This document shows, piece after piece, positions 49,474 through 60,256 of a stretch of DNA of 64,000 bases. The number at the start of each line of letters is the position of its first letter. Position 1 is the first letter of the stretch. Source of the stretch: Nageia nagi (lineage: Eukaryota > Pinophyta); assembly GCA_050084985.1 (NCBI GenBank), contig JBITNC010000001.1, positions 88,040,001 to 88,104,000 on the forward strand. Reading direction: 5' to 3'. The notes beneath the pieces are model-generated. The model saw only the letters and a program-made list of their open reading frames with translations, was not told where the DNA came from and did not search any database. Made by a program: the position numbers and the translations under genes.

Positions 49474-50657
49474 TGTAAACACTAAAAAAGGACCCTATGG
49501 TCAAAAACTAACATTGATAATCCTAAAGATAATTATTTCATATTAAATACCTCTTTTACCTCTTTCCAATGCTTTAAATGATGAAGAAAACAAAGTTACA
49601 TTTTATGAGTTATGGCCTTCTAAATATTTAATAAATTATTAAAATTCACTTAGTGGGACCCACATTTATGATGTGGCATGCACAGTCAACATACCACATA
49701 GGCATCCTAATCACCATGCCTTAGGTGGCATCCTAATCATCATGCCTTAGGTGGCATCCTAGTCATCATGTCCTAGGTGACATCCTTATCATGCCTTGGG
49801 TGGCATCCTAGTCATCATGTCCTAGGTGGTATCCTTATCATGCCTTAGGTGGTATCCTAGTCATTATGAAACATAGGTGTTCTACTCATTACTTGGGTCA
49901 AAAGCTTACCAAGAACATGTGGAAAATAAATATTTAAATACTATGGTTGTTAAAATAAATCATGTGCAATTAATCTCCAAAATAAATACACGTACAAATG
50001 AAAATGCTTAAAATAGGAATTATCTTATCCTATTCTTTTGGTCAAATATAGCCAACTTGAGAGTTAGTTTCTTCTTTATATAGAAAATGCTAAAAGTAGC
50101 TCAAAGGTGGCAAGATGAGTCATTAACTTAACATGATTCATGGCCACAATTGTGGATCTTAATCAATTAATATATCTTGAAAATAGGACCAAATAATAAA
50201 AAATTTAACAAACTCCAAGACTTATAAATAATAGCTTGGGTTTATTATGCCAGAATTGGGTGAGAGGAGATTTTCAAGCATTGTGAAGTACTTTCTTATA
50301 TCATGTTTATACTTTTTTTTTTTATCATGCTCTTTTTATCACATAATATGTTTTTTAGATACTAACATATTAATGTATGTGAAGTGTGTTTTTGTTTGTG
50401 ATTTTTAGATTGTAGGATGACAAATTATAGAATCCAAGCCAAATGCATTAGAATTGATACTCATACATCTATGGAGAGCATATTTCTTACAAAAATAGAT
50501 GAAATTACATTTGTAAAAGCCCCATAGAGGCATCTTGAGTTCAGAAACTCATACATTGTAAAGGATCCTAATGAGATTCTATTGAGGTTCACAATAAGAG
50601 ATTGAATTAATACAATTTGGTATTCAATTCCTTTCCAACATCATTTTATTGTGTACA
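49474..50657 (+). repeat. 3' LTR of element D (1184 bp)
   Basis: Nearly identical to 37054-38212. The main difference is one more minisatellite unit (six units, 49715-49864), which explains its 25 extra bases. Followed by CATCT. Confidence 0.95.
49715..49864 (+). repeat. 26/23-bp minisatellite in the 3' LTR, six units
   Basis: Units at 49715, 49741, 49767, 49790, 49816 and 49839 of the CATGCCTTAGGTGGCATCCT type, alternating 26 and 23 bp in the second half. Confidence 0.95.
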
Positions 50658-50662
50658 CATCT

Positions 50663-51825
50663 CCTAGTGTAATCTTAGACTTATAAGAATCATCCATGGC
50701 ATAAAATGAATATCCCTTTTTGGTCATGTGGTTTGAGAAACTAGTGTTAAGGATCCATGTATAATCAATATTTTGGGTTGATTAGGCATAAGAAAAGAAC
50801 AAAGTGGAAAATCCATCCTCCTCACCATAGGGGGCACTTTGGGCTCCTTATTGAGAAGCCTTCAATCTACATTCTCTCTCATAGTGTCCATACTTGTTAT
50901 AATAGTAACATTTTTTATCTCTTTTATCACCTCTTAGAGAATCCCCTCTATCTCTTCCTTGGAATTCTCCTCTACCTTGGAAGCCACCTCTCCTTCCTCT
51001 TCCTCTTCCTCTTCTGATAGAAGATCTTCCTCTTCCTCTACCTTGATCTCCCTCTTGACCACTAGTGCTAGTGTCACCTTTTTTAGAAGTGAAGGCCTTC
51101 TCTTCCACACTCCCAACATTGGAAAGTGGAGAAATCCTTTCCTCATGTGAAATCAAGGAACCAATGAGCTAATTAAGAGTGAAAGTGCTCAGATCTTTGG
51201 TTTCTTCAAACATGATAATGATTTGAATCCATTTGGGAAGAAGTGTTCTCAACACTTTCTTCATTACAATAGGATTTTTGATATCCTCTCCAAGTGTCTC
51301 CATCATATGGATACAAGTATTCACTCTTACATAATACTCTTCAACTTTAGATTTTCAAACTCTATTTTTAAAGTTTTAATCCTCACTTGCTTCATTTGGT
51401 CATTACCGTAGAACCCATCTCTCAAGACCTTCCATGAATCCTTTTCCGTATTGCAACTAGAAATCCTTGGGAACAACCTCTTATCCAAGGCTAATTGGAG
51501 ATGGTAGATATAAAAGGACTTATTCTTTTGAGCCTCTCTTTTATCAAGCTTATCAACTTGAGGAATTATGGCCTAGTCTATTTCCACATAGTCATCCTCA
51601 ATGATGTGCATACTTCCTTACATATGAGTAAATGATTAACTTCAATTCATAATATTCCTAATCCTCATGATTGAAATCTAGTATAAGAAAAGAATTCACT
51701 CCAGAATCCATCTCACTCACTCCAACAAGATCAACACACACTACAAGCCTATTTGGATCATTTTTTTGTAAAACTTACTAAGTTGTTAGAAGGTATCTAT
51801 AGTCTCTTCAAACCTAACTAAGAAC
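50663..51825 (-). pseudogene. Gag and protease N-terminus of copia B (right of D)
   Basis: Read on the minus strand from right to left: Gag from about 51720, with VEEYYVRVNTCIHMMETLGE, MKKVLRTLLPKWIQIIIMFE and LNQLIGSLISHEERISPL (UBN2-type Gag). An arginine/glycine-rich stretch (50848-51156, RGRGRSSIRRGRGRGRRGGF) is followed by a zinc knuckle CYYYNKYGHYEREC whose second cysteine is tyrosine. The protease start has WILNTSFSNHMT, where the catalytic D and G of the DTG/DSG motif are changed. ITLGDV at the left end is cut by element D. Confidence 0.88.
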
Positions 51826-51830
51826 CACTA

Positions 51831-51842
51831 GCTTTGATACCA
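51831..51842 (-). other. Primer-binding site of copia B
   Basis: The plus strand reads GCTTTGATACCA; the complement TGGTATCAAAGC is the initiator-Met site with one change. It lies three bases from the LTR. Confidence 0.85.
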
Positions 51843-51845
51843 ATA

Positions 51846-52312
51846 TGAGATATTAAGAAAGAATTAAGTAAATAATAATTTGATTCAATTAATAAATTTG
51901 AAATACAATATACAGGACCTCAATGAGTAACTAATCTAAGCTCATGGAGGTTACAAAATGGACCAAAAAGGAATTTTATTTATTGTTACATAAATCCATT
52001 GAAATATGATAAAAAATAGCTGAATGGGAGTTAAAAACAAGTTTTGAGACACTCTCCCATTATGCCTATGAAGTAACAAACCTTACAACATCATGCAAGT
52101 AAGAAAAATGGAATAAAATATATTAAATATTTATAACTGCCAAAAACTTTGACAAAATGTGCTAAGTCTCTAGAAATGTGGGGGTGCTTTTAGAAACATA
52201 TAAGGTTACAAAAATATGGGTGCATTTTTAGAAAGTTGGTAGAATTTCTTAAAACATATGAAATGCAAAAATGTTTCATTCTGGTGAATTTGTAAAACTT
52301 AAATATCCAACA
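51846..52312 (-). repeat. 5' LTR of copia B (467 bp)
   Basis: Plus strand TGAGATATTAAG...AATATCCAACA, followed by the target duplication CCATA. It pairs with 33525-33961. Confidence 0.9.
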
Positions 52313-52317
52313 CCATA

Positions 52318-53340
52318 TAACTTCTTCATGATTAACCTTTCCTGGATTGTTCATAAACTAGCTTACAACTCCCATTGCTTGTGTTATATATGATCTAGTA
52401 CACATCATTGCATACATTAAACTCCTAACCATGAAAGCATAGGGAATATTAGTCACATACTCCTTTTCCTTATTTTTCTTAGTACTTAAATAATTAGTGA
52501 TTTTGAATTGTTTTGCCAATGGTGTAGTTATATATTTTGCATCCTTCATATTAAACCTTTTAAGAACTTTTTCAATATAATCTTCTTGACTTATTCTTCG
52601 CATGTGGTTTTGTTTTTATCTTTTTATTTTCATTCCAAGAATTTTCTAAGCTTCACTTAAATCCTTCATTGCAAATTTTTTAACCAACTTTTCCTTAAGA
52701 TCAATAATATCATGCATACTAGATCCTGATACTAGCATATCATCTACATACAAAAGTAAGATAACATAGTTGGTATTTGTTGTCTTCTTAAATATACACA
52801 ATGATTCAATTGACATATATCAAATTCATTTTTTACCATGAATGTGTCAAATATAAGGCACCATTGTCTAGGATCTTGCTTTATACCATATAAACTCTTT
52901 TCCAATTTACATACATAACCTTCATTACCTTTTACCTCAAAATCTTGAGGTTGATGCATGTAAATATCCTCCTCTAAGTCACCATAAAGAAAATCTATCT
53001 TTACATTTGATTGTTCAAAATTTTTTTTTAGTTGTAACAATACTCAATATTTTTCTAATGGAGGTCATCTTTACAATCAAAGAAAAGATCTCATCAAAAT
53101 ATATGCCTTTATATTGAGTGAAACCTTTTACTACAAGTCTTGCCTTGTACCTTTTTTTTCCATCTCCTTCTTTCTTTAACTTGTACATCCATTTATTTGT
53201 AAGTGGTATTTCTCTAGAAATATATAATGGGTGAAAATGATACACCATTAGAAAGTTCATGAAAAACCCTTTCCAACAAGTAGTCACATGATCCCTTTTG
53301 CTCAAAAAACAAACTTGATATGAATTTTAAGTTCTCTACC
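52318..53340 (-). pseudogene. RT of copia C (right part of its pol)
   Basis: From right to left on the minus strand: PLTNKWMYKLKKEGDGKKRY and KARLVVKGFTQYKGIYFDEI (53015-53305), [20 protein letters not shown] and [19 protein letters not shown] (52744-53040), the catalytic [11 protein letters not shown] (about 52720), KFAMKDLSEA, then YIEKVLKRFNMKDAKYITTP and SLMYAMMCTRSYITQAMGVV (52358-52603). The last piece runs into RNase H at 33519 when B is removed. Frameshifts separate the pieces. No integrase was found to the right. Confidence 0.92.
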
Positions 53341-53394
53341 ACATGTAGGAAAATTCAATCAATGGTTTTTTCATGAACTTTATAATGGTGTATC
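53239..53394. repeat. 30-bp inverted repeat at the broken end of copia C
   Basis: Arms 53239-53268 and 53364-53394 are reverse complements with one substitution and one extra T, around a 95-bp loop. The left arm is C coding sequence; the right arm copies it backwards. Confidence 0.9.
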
Positions 53395-53448
53395 CTTTCC
53401 CCCTTTAGATGTATCTAAAAAATGTTATGGCCTTTTTTGAAGATGTTT

Positions 53449-53830
53449 CTATCCCAGTTATAGAAGATGGTTCTAACCCAATTGCAAAGGATGGAACCAA
53501 CTTGGTTGCAAATGATGGATCTAACCTAATTATAGAGTATGGATCCAAATTAGATGCAAGTTCCAATCTAGTTGTAGGAAAATGATTTTGACTTGGATGC
53601 AAGTTCTGAATCAATTGTAGGTAACTAGTTTTGGTATGGATGCAAGTTTTGACCTAGTTGCAAGCAAATTATTTTTACCTATATGGAAGTATTGACCATG
53701 ATGTAGGCAAAAATTTTAAATTTGATGTAGGTTTTGACCTACATGTAGGAAAATGGTTTCAAACCAATTGTAGGAATATGGTGCCATCTGATTGCAGGAT
53801 TGGACCTAGTATAGGAGGGGGGTTTCGAAC
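53449..53830. repeat. Degenerate minisatellite with 24-bp and then 42-bp period
   Basis: The first part repeats AACCNANTTGCAAATGATGG-like 24-mers; the later part alternates 18- and 24-25-bp half-units (GACTTGGATGCAAGTTCT and AATTGTAGG... types), about 42 bp together. On the minus strand the first part can be read as an eight-residue repeat of the LDPSFATK type, but the array lies outside the recognisable RT. Confidence 0.8.
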
Positions 53831-54139
53831 ATATTTTATTAGATTGCAATATTAGAAAATGAGTACAAACTCAAGGTTATTAGCTAATAATATAAATATA
53901 CTAACCTATAAGTGGTTATTTAGGTGGAATTATTTTTTATTTTTATAATTTCAAGGTGAAGGAGCTAAAATAGGATTAGAAAGTAGGCTAATATATTAAA
54001 AAACATGTAGAAAGGTTGGCTACATTACCCAAAATTTTAAATATTTTTATAATTTTTTTTCTCTAAGATGGGACCCATTATGCGCTATACTAACCAAAAC
54101 AAAAATTGAAAATCTAAAATTATAGCCTTAGTTTGCTAA
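53831..54139. other. AT-rich stretch with no recognised feature
   Basis: Short link between the minisatellite and the 3 kb repeat. It has no similarity I can see to copia integrase or gag. Confidence 0.5.
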
Positions 54140-57100
54140 TATGCCCCTTAAAATTTCCCTAAGATGTAGGTTTTATTTTTGGAGAAAACCTAATTTCTTT
54201 ATGAATAATAAAATATAGCTCTAAACAACTTGAAATTTTGATTGAGTGATACTCTTATACATCTAAAATAGTTTTCCAAAAATTAGAAATAAATTCTCTT
54301 TTTTACAACTTATAAGATGAAATTAGTATAAAATATAAAAAATTAATAATATTATGAATATAGATATAATTGATATAAAATTTATACTATAGATTCATGA
54401 TATAATTATCTAAAAACTGTCAAAATTTTATAAAAAAATTCATACTTATGAGAGAGATATAAGCATTTTATTAGAACTTTCAAAAATACCAATATTTTTA
54501 CCCATAGGTAGTCAAAATCAATGCTTTCATACCACTTTTTATGATCCTAATAATACAATAGAAAAATAACATCCCAATAATTTCAAAGTAACATAATTGA
54601 AAAGCAATATAAGCATAATATCATCATATAATATTAGTTGAAGAATAAACCACAATAGCTAAACTAAGTATATTAAAGAATAGAAGTCCATAGATGATAG
54701 TCTCTCTAATTATGAACCCTTAATGTAGAGAAACATGTAACATGCTCCTTATTGTAAGTAAGCCATTCAAAAAAGTTAATCTACAAGTCATGAACATTAC
54801 AAATAATCTTTCCTTTCTAATTGACATAAACACCAATTTATATCCGTTTGAGAGGAGGGGATGGCCTATATCTTGACACATAATTATTAAATAATATAAA
54901 AAATAATTATTGACCAACATAGTATATTGTGTGATCAATGGAAAGGGAATTACCCATATTCCAAGATGCACACACAATTTAACACGCACTATATACATAT
55001 TTAGGTACATAACAATATGAAATCTTTTCAGGTAAAGTTTTTTGATTCCATATTTTGTGTCTTGAAACCTAATCTAGTAGATAAATTAAACTAAAATTAT
55101 AAAAGATGAGAGAAACCATGGAGGCCTTCCAAGTTTCCCCTTATATTATCCTCAAATTTGGACTTAAAAATTGGATATCTTTTTAGATTTGTCTCTTTTG
55201 GGGTTGATTTTTTATATCCCAAATTGTATAAGGATTTCTATATAACTACTAAACTTATTTTTATTTTTCCTATTTTTTTTAAATTTTTTTTTCTAACCAA
55301 AATTAAACTATTTCTAATTTGAAAATTACCCATTTTACCCTGAAAATGGCCAAAAATCCTCTCAACATTTTGTGAAGCCTTTGAAATTTTTTGGAGTTAA
55401 GAATAAGAATCTAGTTAATCCTATCTTGTTGCGAAAAGACCATGAATAGTCATATTTCTCTATCTAATTGACCTCAAACTTTACCTAGGGACTTATTTGA
55501 CCATCCTAATTTTTTTTTAAATATCATTTTCTAATTTCATTGATTTATTTTGTCAAATTTTTTGTAAATTTTTTTGATGATTTTTACTATTTAACAATAA
55601 TGAAAATCATCTTTTCTTGAATGAAAAATGAATGAAACTAAAAAATTCAATTAGAGACATGATATTTTGAATTTGAGAATTGATAATTGATAATGATATT
55701 GAAATTATATTAAATGAAAATTTCTAAATAATAGGATCAAGTTTGATCATACTTGTATTCCAAATAAACCTGAAACTAAAATTAAGAGTAGTTGAGATTG
55801 CATTCATACCTATATTATAACTCTTTTTTTAAAAAGTTGATTCTAGAAAATATATTATTTTATTCATGGAACTTCTTAAGATGCATAATAATTATTACTT
55901 TTTATTTCTCCTTTCCATATATGATAGTAAGTTTCTAATCCCCCAATCCATATTCCTCAATGATAACATAAGGGCCAATCCAATTTACTTCAAATTTATC
56001 CTTAATTCACCAACTTGAAACTCCTTAAATTTTATTTTAATTATTATCATATATTTCCTTTTATTATATTTTGAATTAGCCGTAGGTGCTCAATTATATC
56101 TATTCATCTATCATCAATTTTCTCTAGTTTTAATCTTGACTTTTGTTAGAAGGAGAGAACTCCAAACAAAACTACCTAGGAGGGAATTCTAACGATTTGA
56201 TGAATTATGATGAACTAACAAACTATGGTGAATTATTATGAATTGAGGAAAAATAAAGGTAAAAAATAGTTGCAATATTAAGGAAACTATAAGCTATTAG
56301 AATGAATCACTTCTTTCATATCAAATCACCACATCTTTCTGAAAGGAACAAAGGTGTACAAATGAGGAAAAAGCTCTATGATACAAGCATCAAAATGAGT
56401 GAGTGAAGAGCCATATATAAGAGTGATATATAAGAATTAGTACAAAGATATTATTAATTATATAGTACTATATTCTAAAGCACTAAAATTGATGGGTCGT
56501 GGTAAATTCTAATCAAATTCCATATTAATACAAGATATACCTATTTTAATTTTTTATGTTCTTTATAGTTCTCTATTTCAACATTTATCTCTATTTTTAT
56601 TATTTTTTCTTTATTATTTTATGGTAAGGAATCCTAATTATTTATAGTAATTAGTTATCTAAGTCGATAAATAGTTCTATTGTTAAGACTTTGATAAATA
56701 GAAAAAATAGAAACTTTAGGGGATGTTGAATAACATAATAGAAAGAGAACCATTCTAAACAAACATAATAGTAGTTTAGATATGGTTCTTAAAATAGTAG
56801 TTTAGATATGGTTCTTAAAATAGTAGAAATAATTCCAAAATCAATTATTAAGAAAATAAAACTTAGTAAATTTCAAGCAACTAACTTGAGTTTTCATAAT
56901 AAAATTTTGAATTTTTTTGGTGTAGATTCTTAGAGTTATTTCATCTTTGGTTCAATAAGCAAATAAAGTTCATCACCAAAGTTTAGATCTCAAAAGTTAA
57001 GTATATGAAAGCCAAATTATTAAAACTATAGTATCTAAGGAGCATTAGATAAAGAAATTTAAGGAATAGGCCTAAAAAACATTAGACCCTATACTATTGA

Positions 57101-57235
57101 ATATGCTCTTTAATATTGGAGGTCTTATGATGCAAGAAAATAAAGGTTCTTTAGAGGTACATGAAAAGCTTTTTTCAAAAATTTATTCTAGATATAAAAT
57201 TAGTTTTATATGGTAAAGTAGGTGGTTTCCCTTAT
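54140..57235. repeat. 3 kb long direct repeat, copy 2
   Basis: Pairs with 2950-5985 in the same orientation. It holds the corresponding degenerate primer site (GCTTTCATACCA, 54523-54534) and LTR-like segment (54537-54878, ending TCTTGACA). A 31-bp local duplication (TAGTTTAGATATGGTTCTTAA-type, 56772-56822) is present only in this copy. Confidence 0.75.
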
Positions 57236-58555
57236 GTAGCTCAAAATCTATGCCATTATGGACTAATATGCATAAACAAGTTAGTTTCACATATAAATTT
57301 CAAAATACATAACTATGTTGTTCTTAATTAGAATTAGATAAGAATTATGGTAAAGGTATGGCTAAAACTATAAAGAATGATTGAAAAATTTGCAAGAATT
57401 ATAACAAAACATAAGTGCATCTAATTTGGGTGGGGGACCACTACTTTAGGCCCCCTGAGGCATCTTAATGAGCTTGGAGTGAGTTTCCTCATTTCAAATG
57501 ATATTGTGAGTCCTCTAGTCCCCAAATCAATGAAGACAATAGAAATAGGTATGCCTATTGTGCAAATGCTTATTTTGATGTGATATTTAAGCAATTTGTA
57601 TGGTGGAATAAAATTAGTAGGATGAGTATTTACATATTTCAATGAAAAATATGAGACCTAGTGTGTAAAACCTTTCAAATAATTAAATGCCATGAAATGG
57701 AAAGATATTTAAGATCATTGGATTTATGAGATCGAAGGATACCCACAAGTTCAAATGTATGCTTAAACCATATGTTAATGCTATATGTATTCAAATATAA
57801 AGTTATATGGTGTAAATATAAATTAAGAAGTATTTAGCCTAAGAAAAATACTACATGCATACAACAATTATGTGAGGATACAAGGCATGATAGAGCTAAG
57901 CTTTTCCATGGTTGAGATGTCTCCAAACCTGCAAAAAACTTGAATATACAACTATATTTCAAATGTAAAGTGAGATTTGTCACAAGAGTATTACCACAAT
58001 GATGGTAGCATGAAAAAATATGGTTTGTAGTGGTAAGAGATCATCTAAAAGCATGTAACCCTTGAGAAATCCTTCAAACCTAGCCTTCAAACCCTCTTAA
58101 GCAATTTTGGAGCAAAAATGTTAGGAGCATAAATCACAAGTGTACAATTGCAATAATGAGTTAAGAGTGTAAATTCTAATTTGATATTGAGTTGTATAAG
58201 TCCTTTGATAACTTAAGTGAATATAGCAATATACCTACTTTTGCACCTTTTTTGAGTTTAAGTCACTTTTTCTCTCTTTTGCATATTTGAATAGTTATTT
58301 TCCTTAATGAAACATTAAGAATAAATTAAAATAATAAATTAAAGAATTTGAATGCAATAAAACTCATTATTCAAAAAGTATTTTTTTTGGTATCTACATT
58401 TTGGCCCTATTGGACTAGGTATTTTGCAAAAATGACTTAGTTCAACAAGTGCAGATAGCTAGACATTATTTTAGAAAATCTTTTTGAACATTTGAAACCT
58501 TTGAACATTTGACACTTTGAATATTTGAAATTGTGAAACTTTGAACATTGAACTA
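57236..58555. other. AT-rich stretch with no recognised feature
   Basis: A less AT-rich patch at 57420-57560 has a weak open reading on both strands but no motif I know. Nothing else is recognisable. Confidence 0.5.
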
Positions 58556-59070
58556 ATTTTAATGAATATGGGAAGAAATTTGAATGTACTCTTAACAATT
58601 TAAACTCAAAAATAATCCATTCATGATGGAATAAAGCATAAAATTTGGAAACAAATATGAATAGTAGTTCAAATGTAGTTTTCATCAATTTGAACCCTAA
58701 ACAATGTGTTCTTAGAGTAAAAATCATGAAATTTGGAATAAATGTGGATAGAAATTTGAATTTATTTTTTTCAATTCAAATCCTAAATAATATGATTGTG
58801 GAAGTAAAAAAAATTTAGAACAAATATGGATAGGAATTCTGAATGTAGTTTTCATGAATTCGAATCCTAAACAATGTGTTCATGGAGGTAAAAGCCTATA
58901 AAATTCAAAATAAATATGGATAAAAATTCAAATGTAGTTTTCATTAATTTGAATCCTAACCAATGTGTTCATGTTAAATTTAGAAAAAATATGCATAGCA
59001 ATTCAAATTTACCTTATGATAATTCGAACCCTAAGTAATGTGTTCATGGAGGTAAGACTTTAAAATGCTT
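58556..59070. repeat. Tandem array of six units, 75-92 bp
   Basis: Units begin near 58563, 58650, 58737, 58820, 58910 and 58985. Most contain AAATATGGATAG, AATTCAAATGTAGTTTTCAT, GAATCCTAAACAATGTGTTC and ATGGAGGTAA or variants. Units differ by about a fifth, so the array is old. Confidence 0.88.
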
Positions 59071-60207
59071 ATATAATATTTGAAAAATTGAATACGTAAA
59101 ACCTATGTAAAGCATTTGTGATGGAGTAAGCATGTAGGATTACTAATAAGCACACAATCTTCTTAAAAAAATTAAAACTTTTTGCATTTGAACAACTTTG
59201 AAATTAGGTAGTTTACACTTTGAAAATATTGAAATTTTGAAAAAAAATTGAATAATTTTGCATTTTAAAATAAAACTTATGAAATTTTTTGTACCTTTTG
59301 GAAAAAAGAATTTGAAAATTTGAAAAATTCATGTGTCCCCTCCCCTTGAATGATTTGTATTCACCATAATGATCAATACAAAACTTGGTCAAAAAAATGA
59401 AGGTTGTGTGTGACTTGTGAAATTTTTTACACATTCTTGTTGTAATATTTTTTATTATTTTTTTAATTATTAACACAATTTAATGTGTCATGAAAATAAG
59501 GAGTTGAAGAATATATATGAATAAATTTGAACAAGGTTTGGGCCCACAATGGACCAAAAAAGTTAAATTTGACCCTGAAATGGTAAAAAAGTAAATAATA
59601 GGTAAAAGTTACCCTTTTTAGTCATTTGCACATTTGAATGTTGGAATTTTGATGGAGAGATAGCAATCAAGAGACCATTATGATGAAAAGGCACCTACGA
59701 ATCCTATTATCACTAGATAATCACTTCTTAGATGTTAGGTAGGCCTTTGAACACTAATCTCCAATATTTTAAGAGTGTAAATTTGAATTTACTTGTAACT
59801 TTGAATTGCTCCAATATGATTAGATAAAAATACATGTTGAATGATTAGAACATATGGAAACATCCCTTAATCCCATTCATCCCTAATCGATTCAAATTTA
59901 GAGAAATTAAATTCCTAAAAATCATAAAAGAGAGGGATTTATATCATTTTTTACTCATTGCTTTCAAACAAAGTGTCAACTCCAAAACCTGTTTGATACC
60001 CACATTATGTTTTTACCCCCCATTATGTTGTCATGGTGCTAGAGTTCCAAAAAATGGTTTGATTTGTAAGAAAATATAATTTTTCTAAAAAATTCATTCA
60101 AGAGGATTTGTGCTTTCAAAATTCATTGATTACTTTCAAACTGGGTTCTAGATCAAAAAATGGATCAAGATCCACCTAATTATTTACACCCAATCAGGTC
60201 CTCATGC
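59071..60207. other. AT-rich stretch with no recognised feature
   Basis: It contains many AAATTTGAAAA-type strings (59200-59320). No gene or repeat boundary was seen. Confidence 0.5.
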
Positions 60208-60256
60208 CCTAGGCATAGTGCAACCTATGCCTGAGGCCAAGTGCACTATGCCTAGG
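60208..60256. repeat. Perfect 15-bp inverted repeat (hairpin)
   Basis: CCTAGGCATAGTGCA (60208-60222) and TGCACTATGCCTAGG (60242-60256) are exact reverse complements around a 19-base loop, in a GC-rich patch of 100 bp (60190-60290). Confidence 0.95.

Larger units (their letters stand above)
37054..50657 (+). mobile_element. Element D: young 13.6 kb LTR element with Gag-protease only
   Basis: LTRs 37054-38212 and 49474-50657 with TGTA...TACA ends, the exact duplication CATCT, a primer-site region after 38212 and a purine tract (AAAAAAGGGGCAAAA, 49459-49473) define a complete plus-strand element. LTRs differ at only a few per cent of sites, so it is the youngest insertion here. Inside, in order: an antisense PPR gene fragment, an 800-bp AT-only-like block, an open frame upstream of Gag, Gag with a zinc knuckle, protease, and 4.7 kb of repeat-bearing non-coding DNA. 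I find no RT, RNase H or integrase motif on either strand. It is a non-autonomous gypsy-type element, by its Gag and protease near Tat or Ogre. Confidence 0.9.
33525..52312 (-). mobile_element. Copia element B (5.2 kb), split by element D
   Basis: LTRs 33525-33961 and 51846-52312, primer site 51831-51842, purine tract 33962-33976, and the exact target duplication CCATA (33520-33524 and 52313-52317) define a whole minus-strand element. D (37054-50657) is inserted in its protease region. Without D and its duplicated CATCT, B is about 5.2 kb, the usual size for a copia element, with Gag, protease, integrase, RT and RNase H in order. It broke copia C between RT and RNase H. Confidence 0.92.
9407..53400 (-). 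mobile_element. Copia element C, broken by four later insertions
   Basis: C is read on the minus strand. RT is at 52318-53305 and RNase H at about 33020-33519. The purine tract is near 32924-32940, and the 3' LTR lies in three pieces (32746-32923, 23799-24044, about 9407-9656). Insertions within it are B (33525-52312, with D inside), A (24045-32745) and the Ty3/gypsy element (9657-23793). Without B the RT frame runs straight into the RNase H frame across the TATGG target site. Integrase, protease, gag and the 5' LTR are missing, so the right end is a truncation, near a 30-bp inverted repeat at 53239-53394. Confidence 0.75.

Noticed and set aside
50934-51150. Lysine/glutamate-rich and serine-rich open frames in both orientations
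   Set aside because: They are other frames of the arginine/glycine-rich part of the copia B Gag.
2950-57235. The 3 kb repeats as the two LTRs of one giant element
   Set aside because: In both copies the primer-site-like string and leader are on the left of the LTR-like segment. A true pair would have the primer site on only one side, inside the element.
57421-57642. 73-codon minus-strand frame near 57.5 kb
   Set aside because: No recognisable domain on either strand; the open stretch alone is weak evidence.
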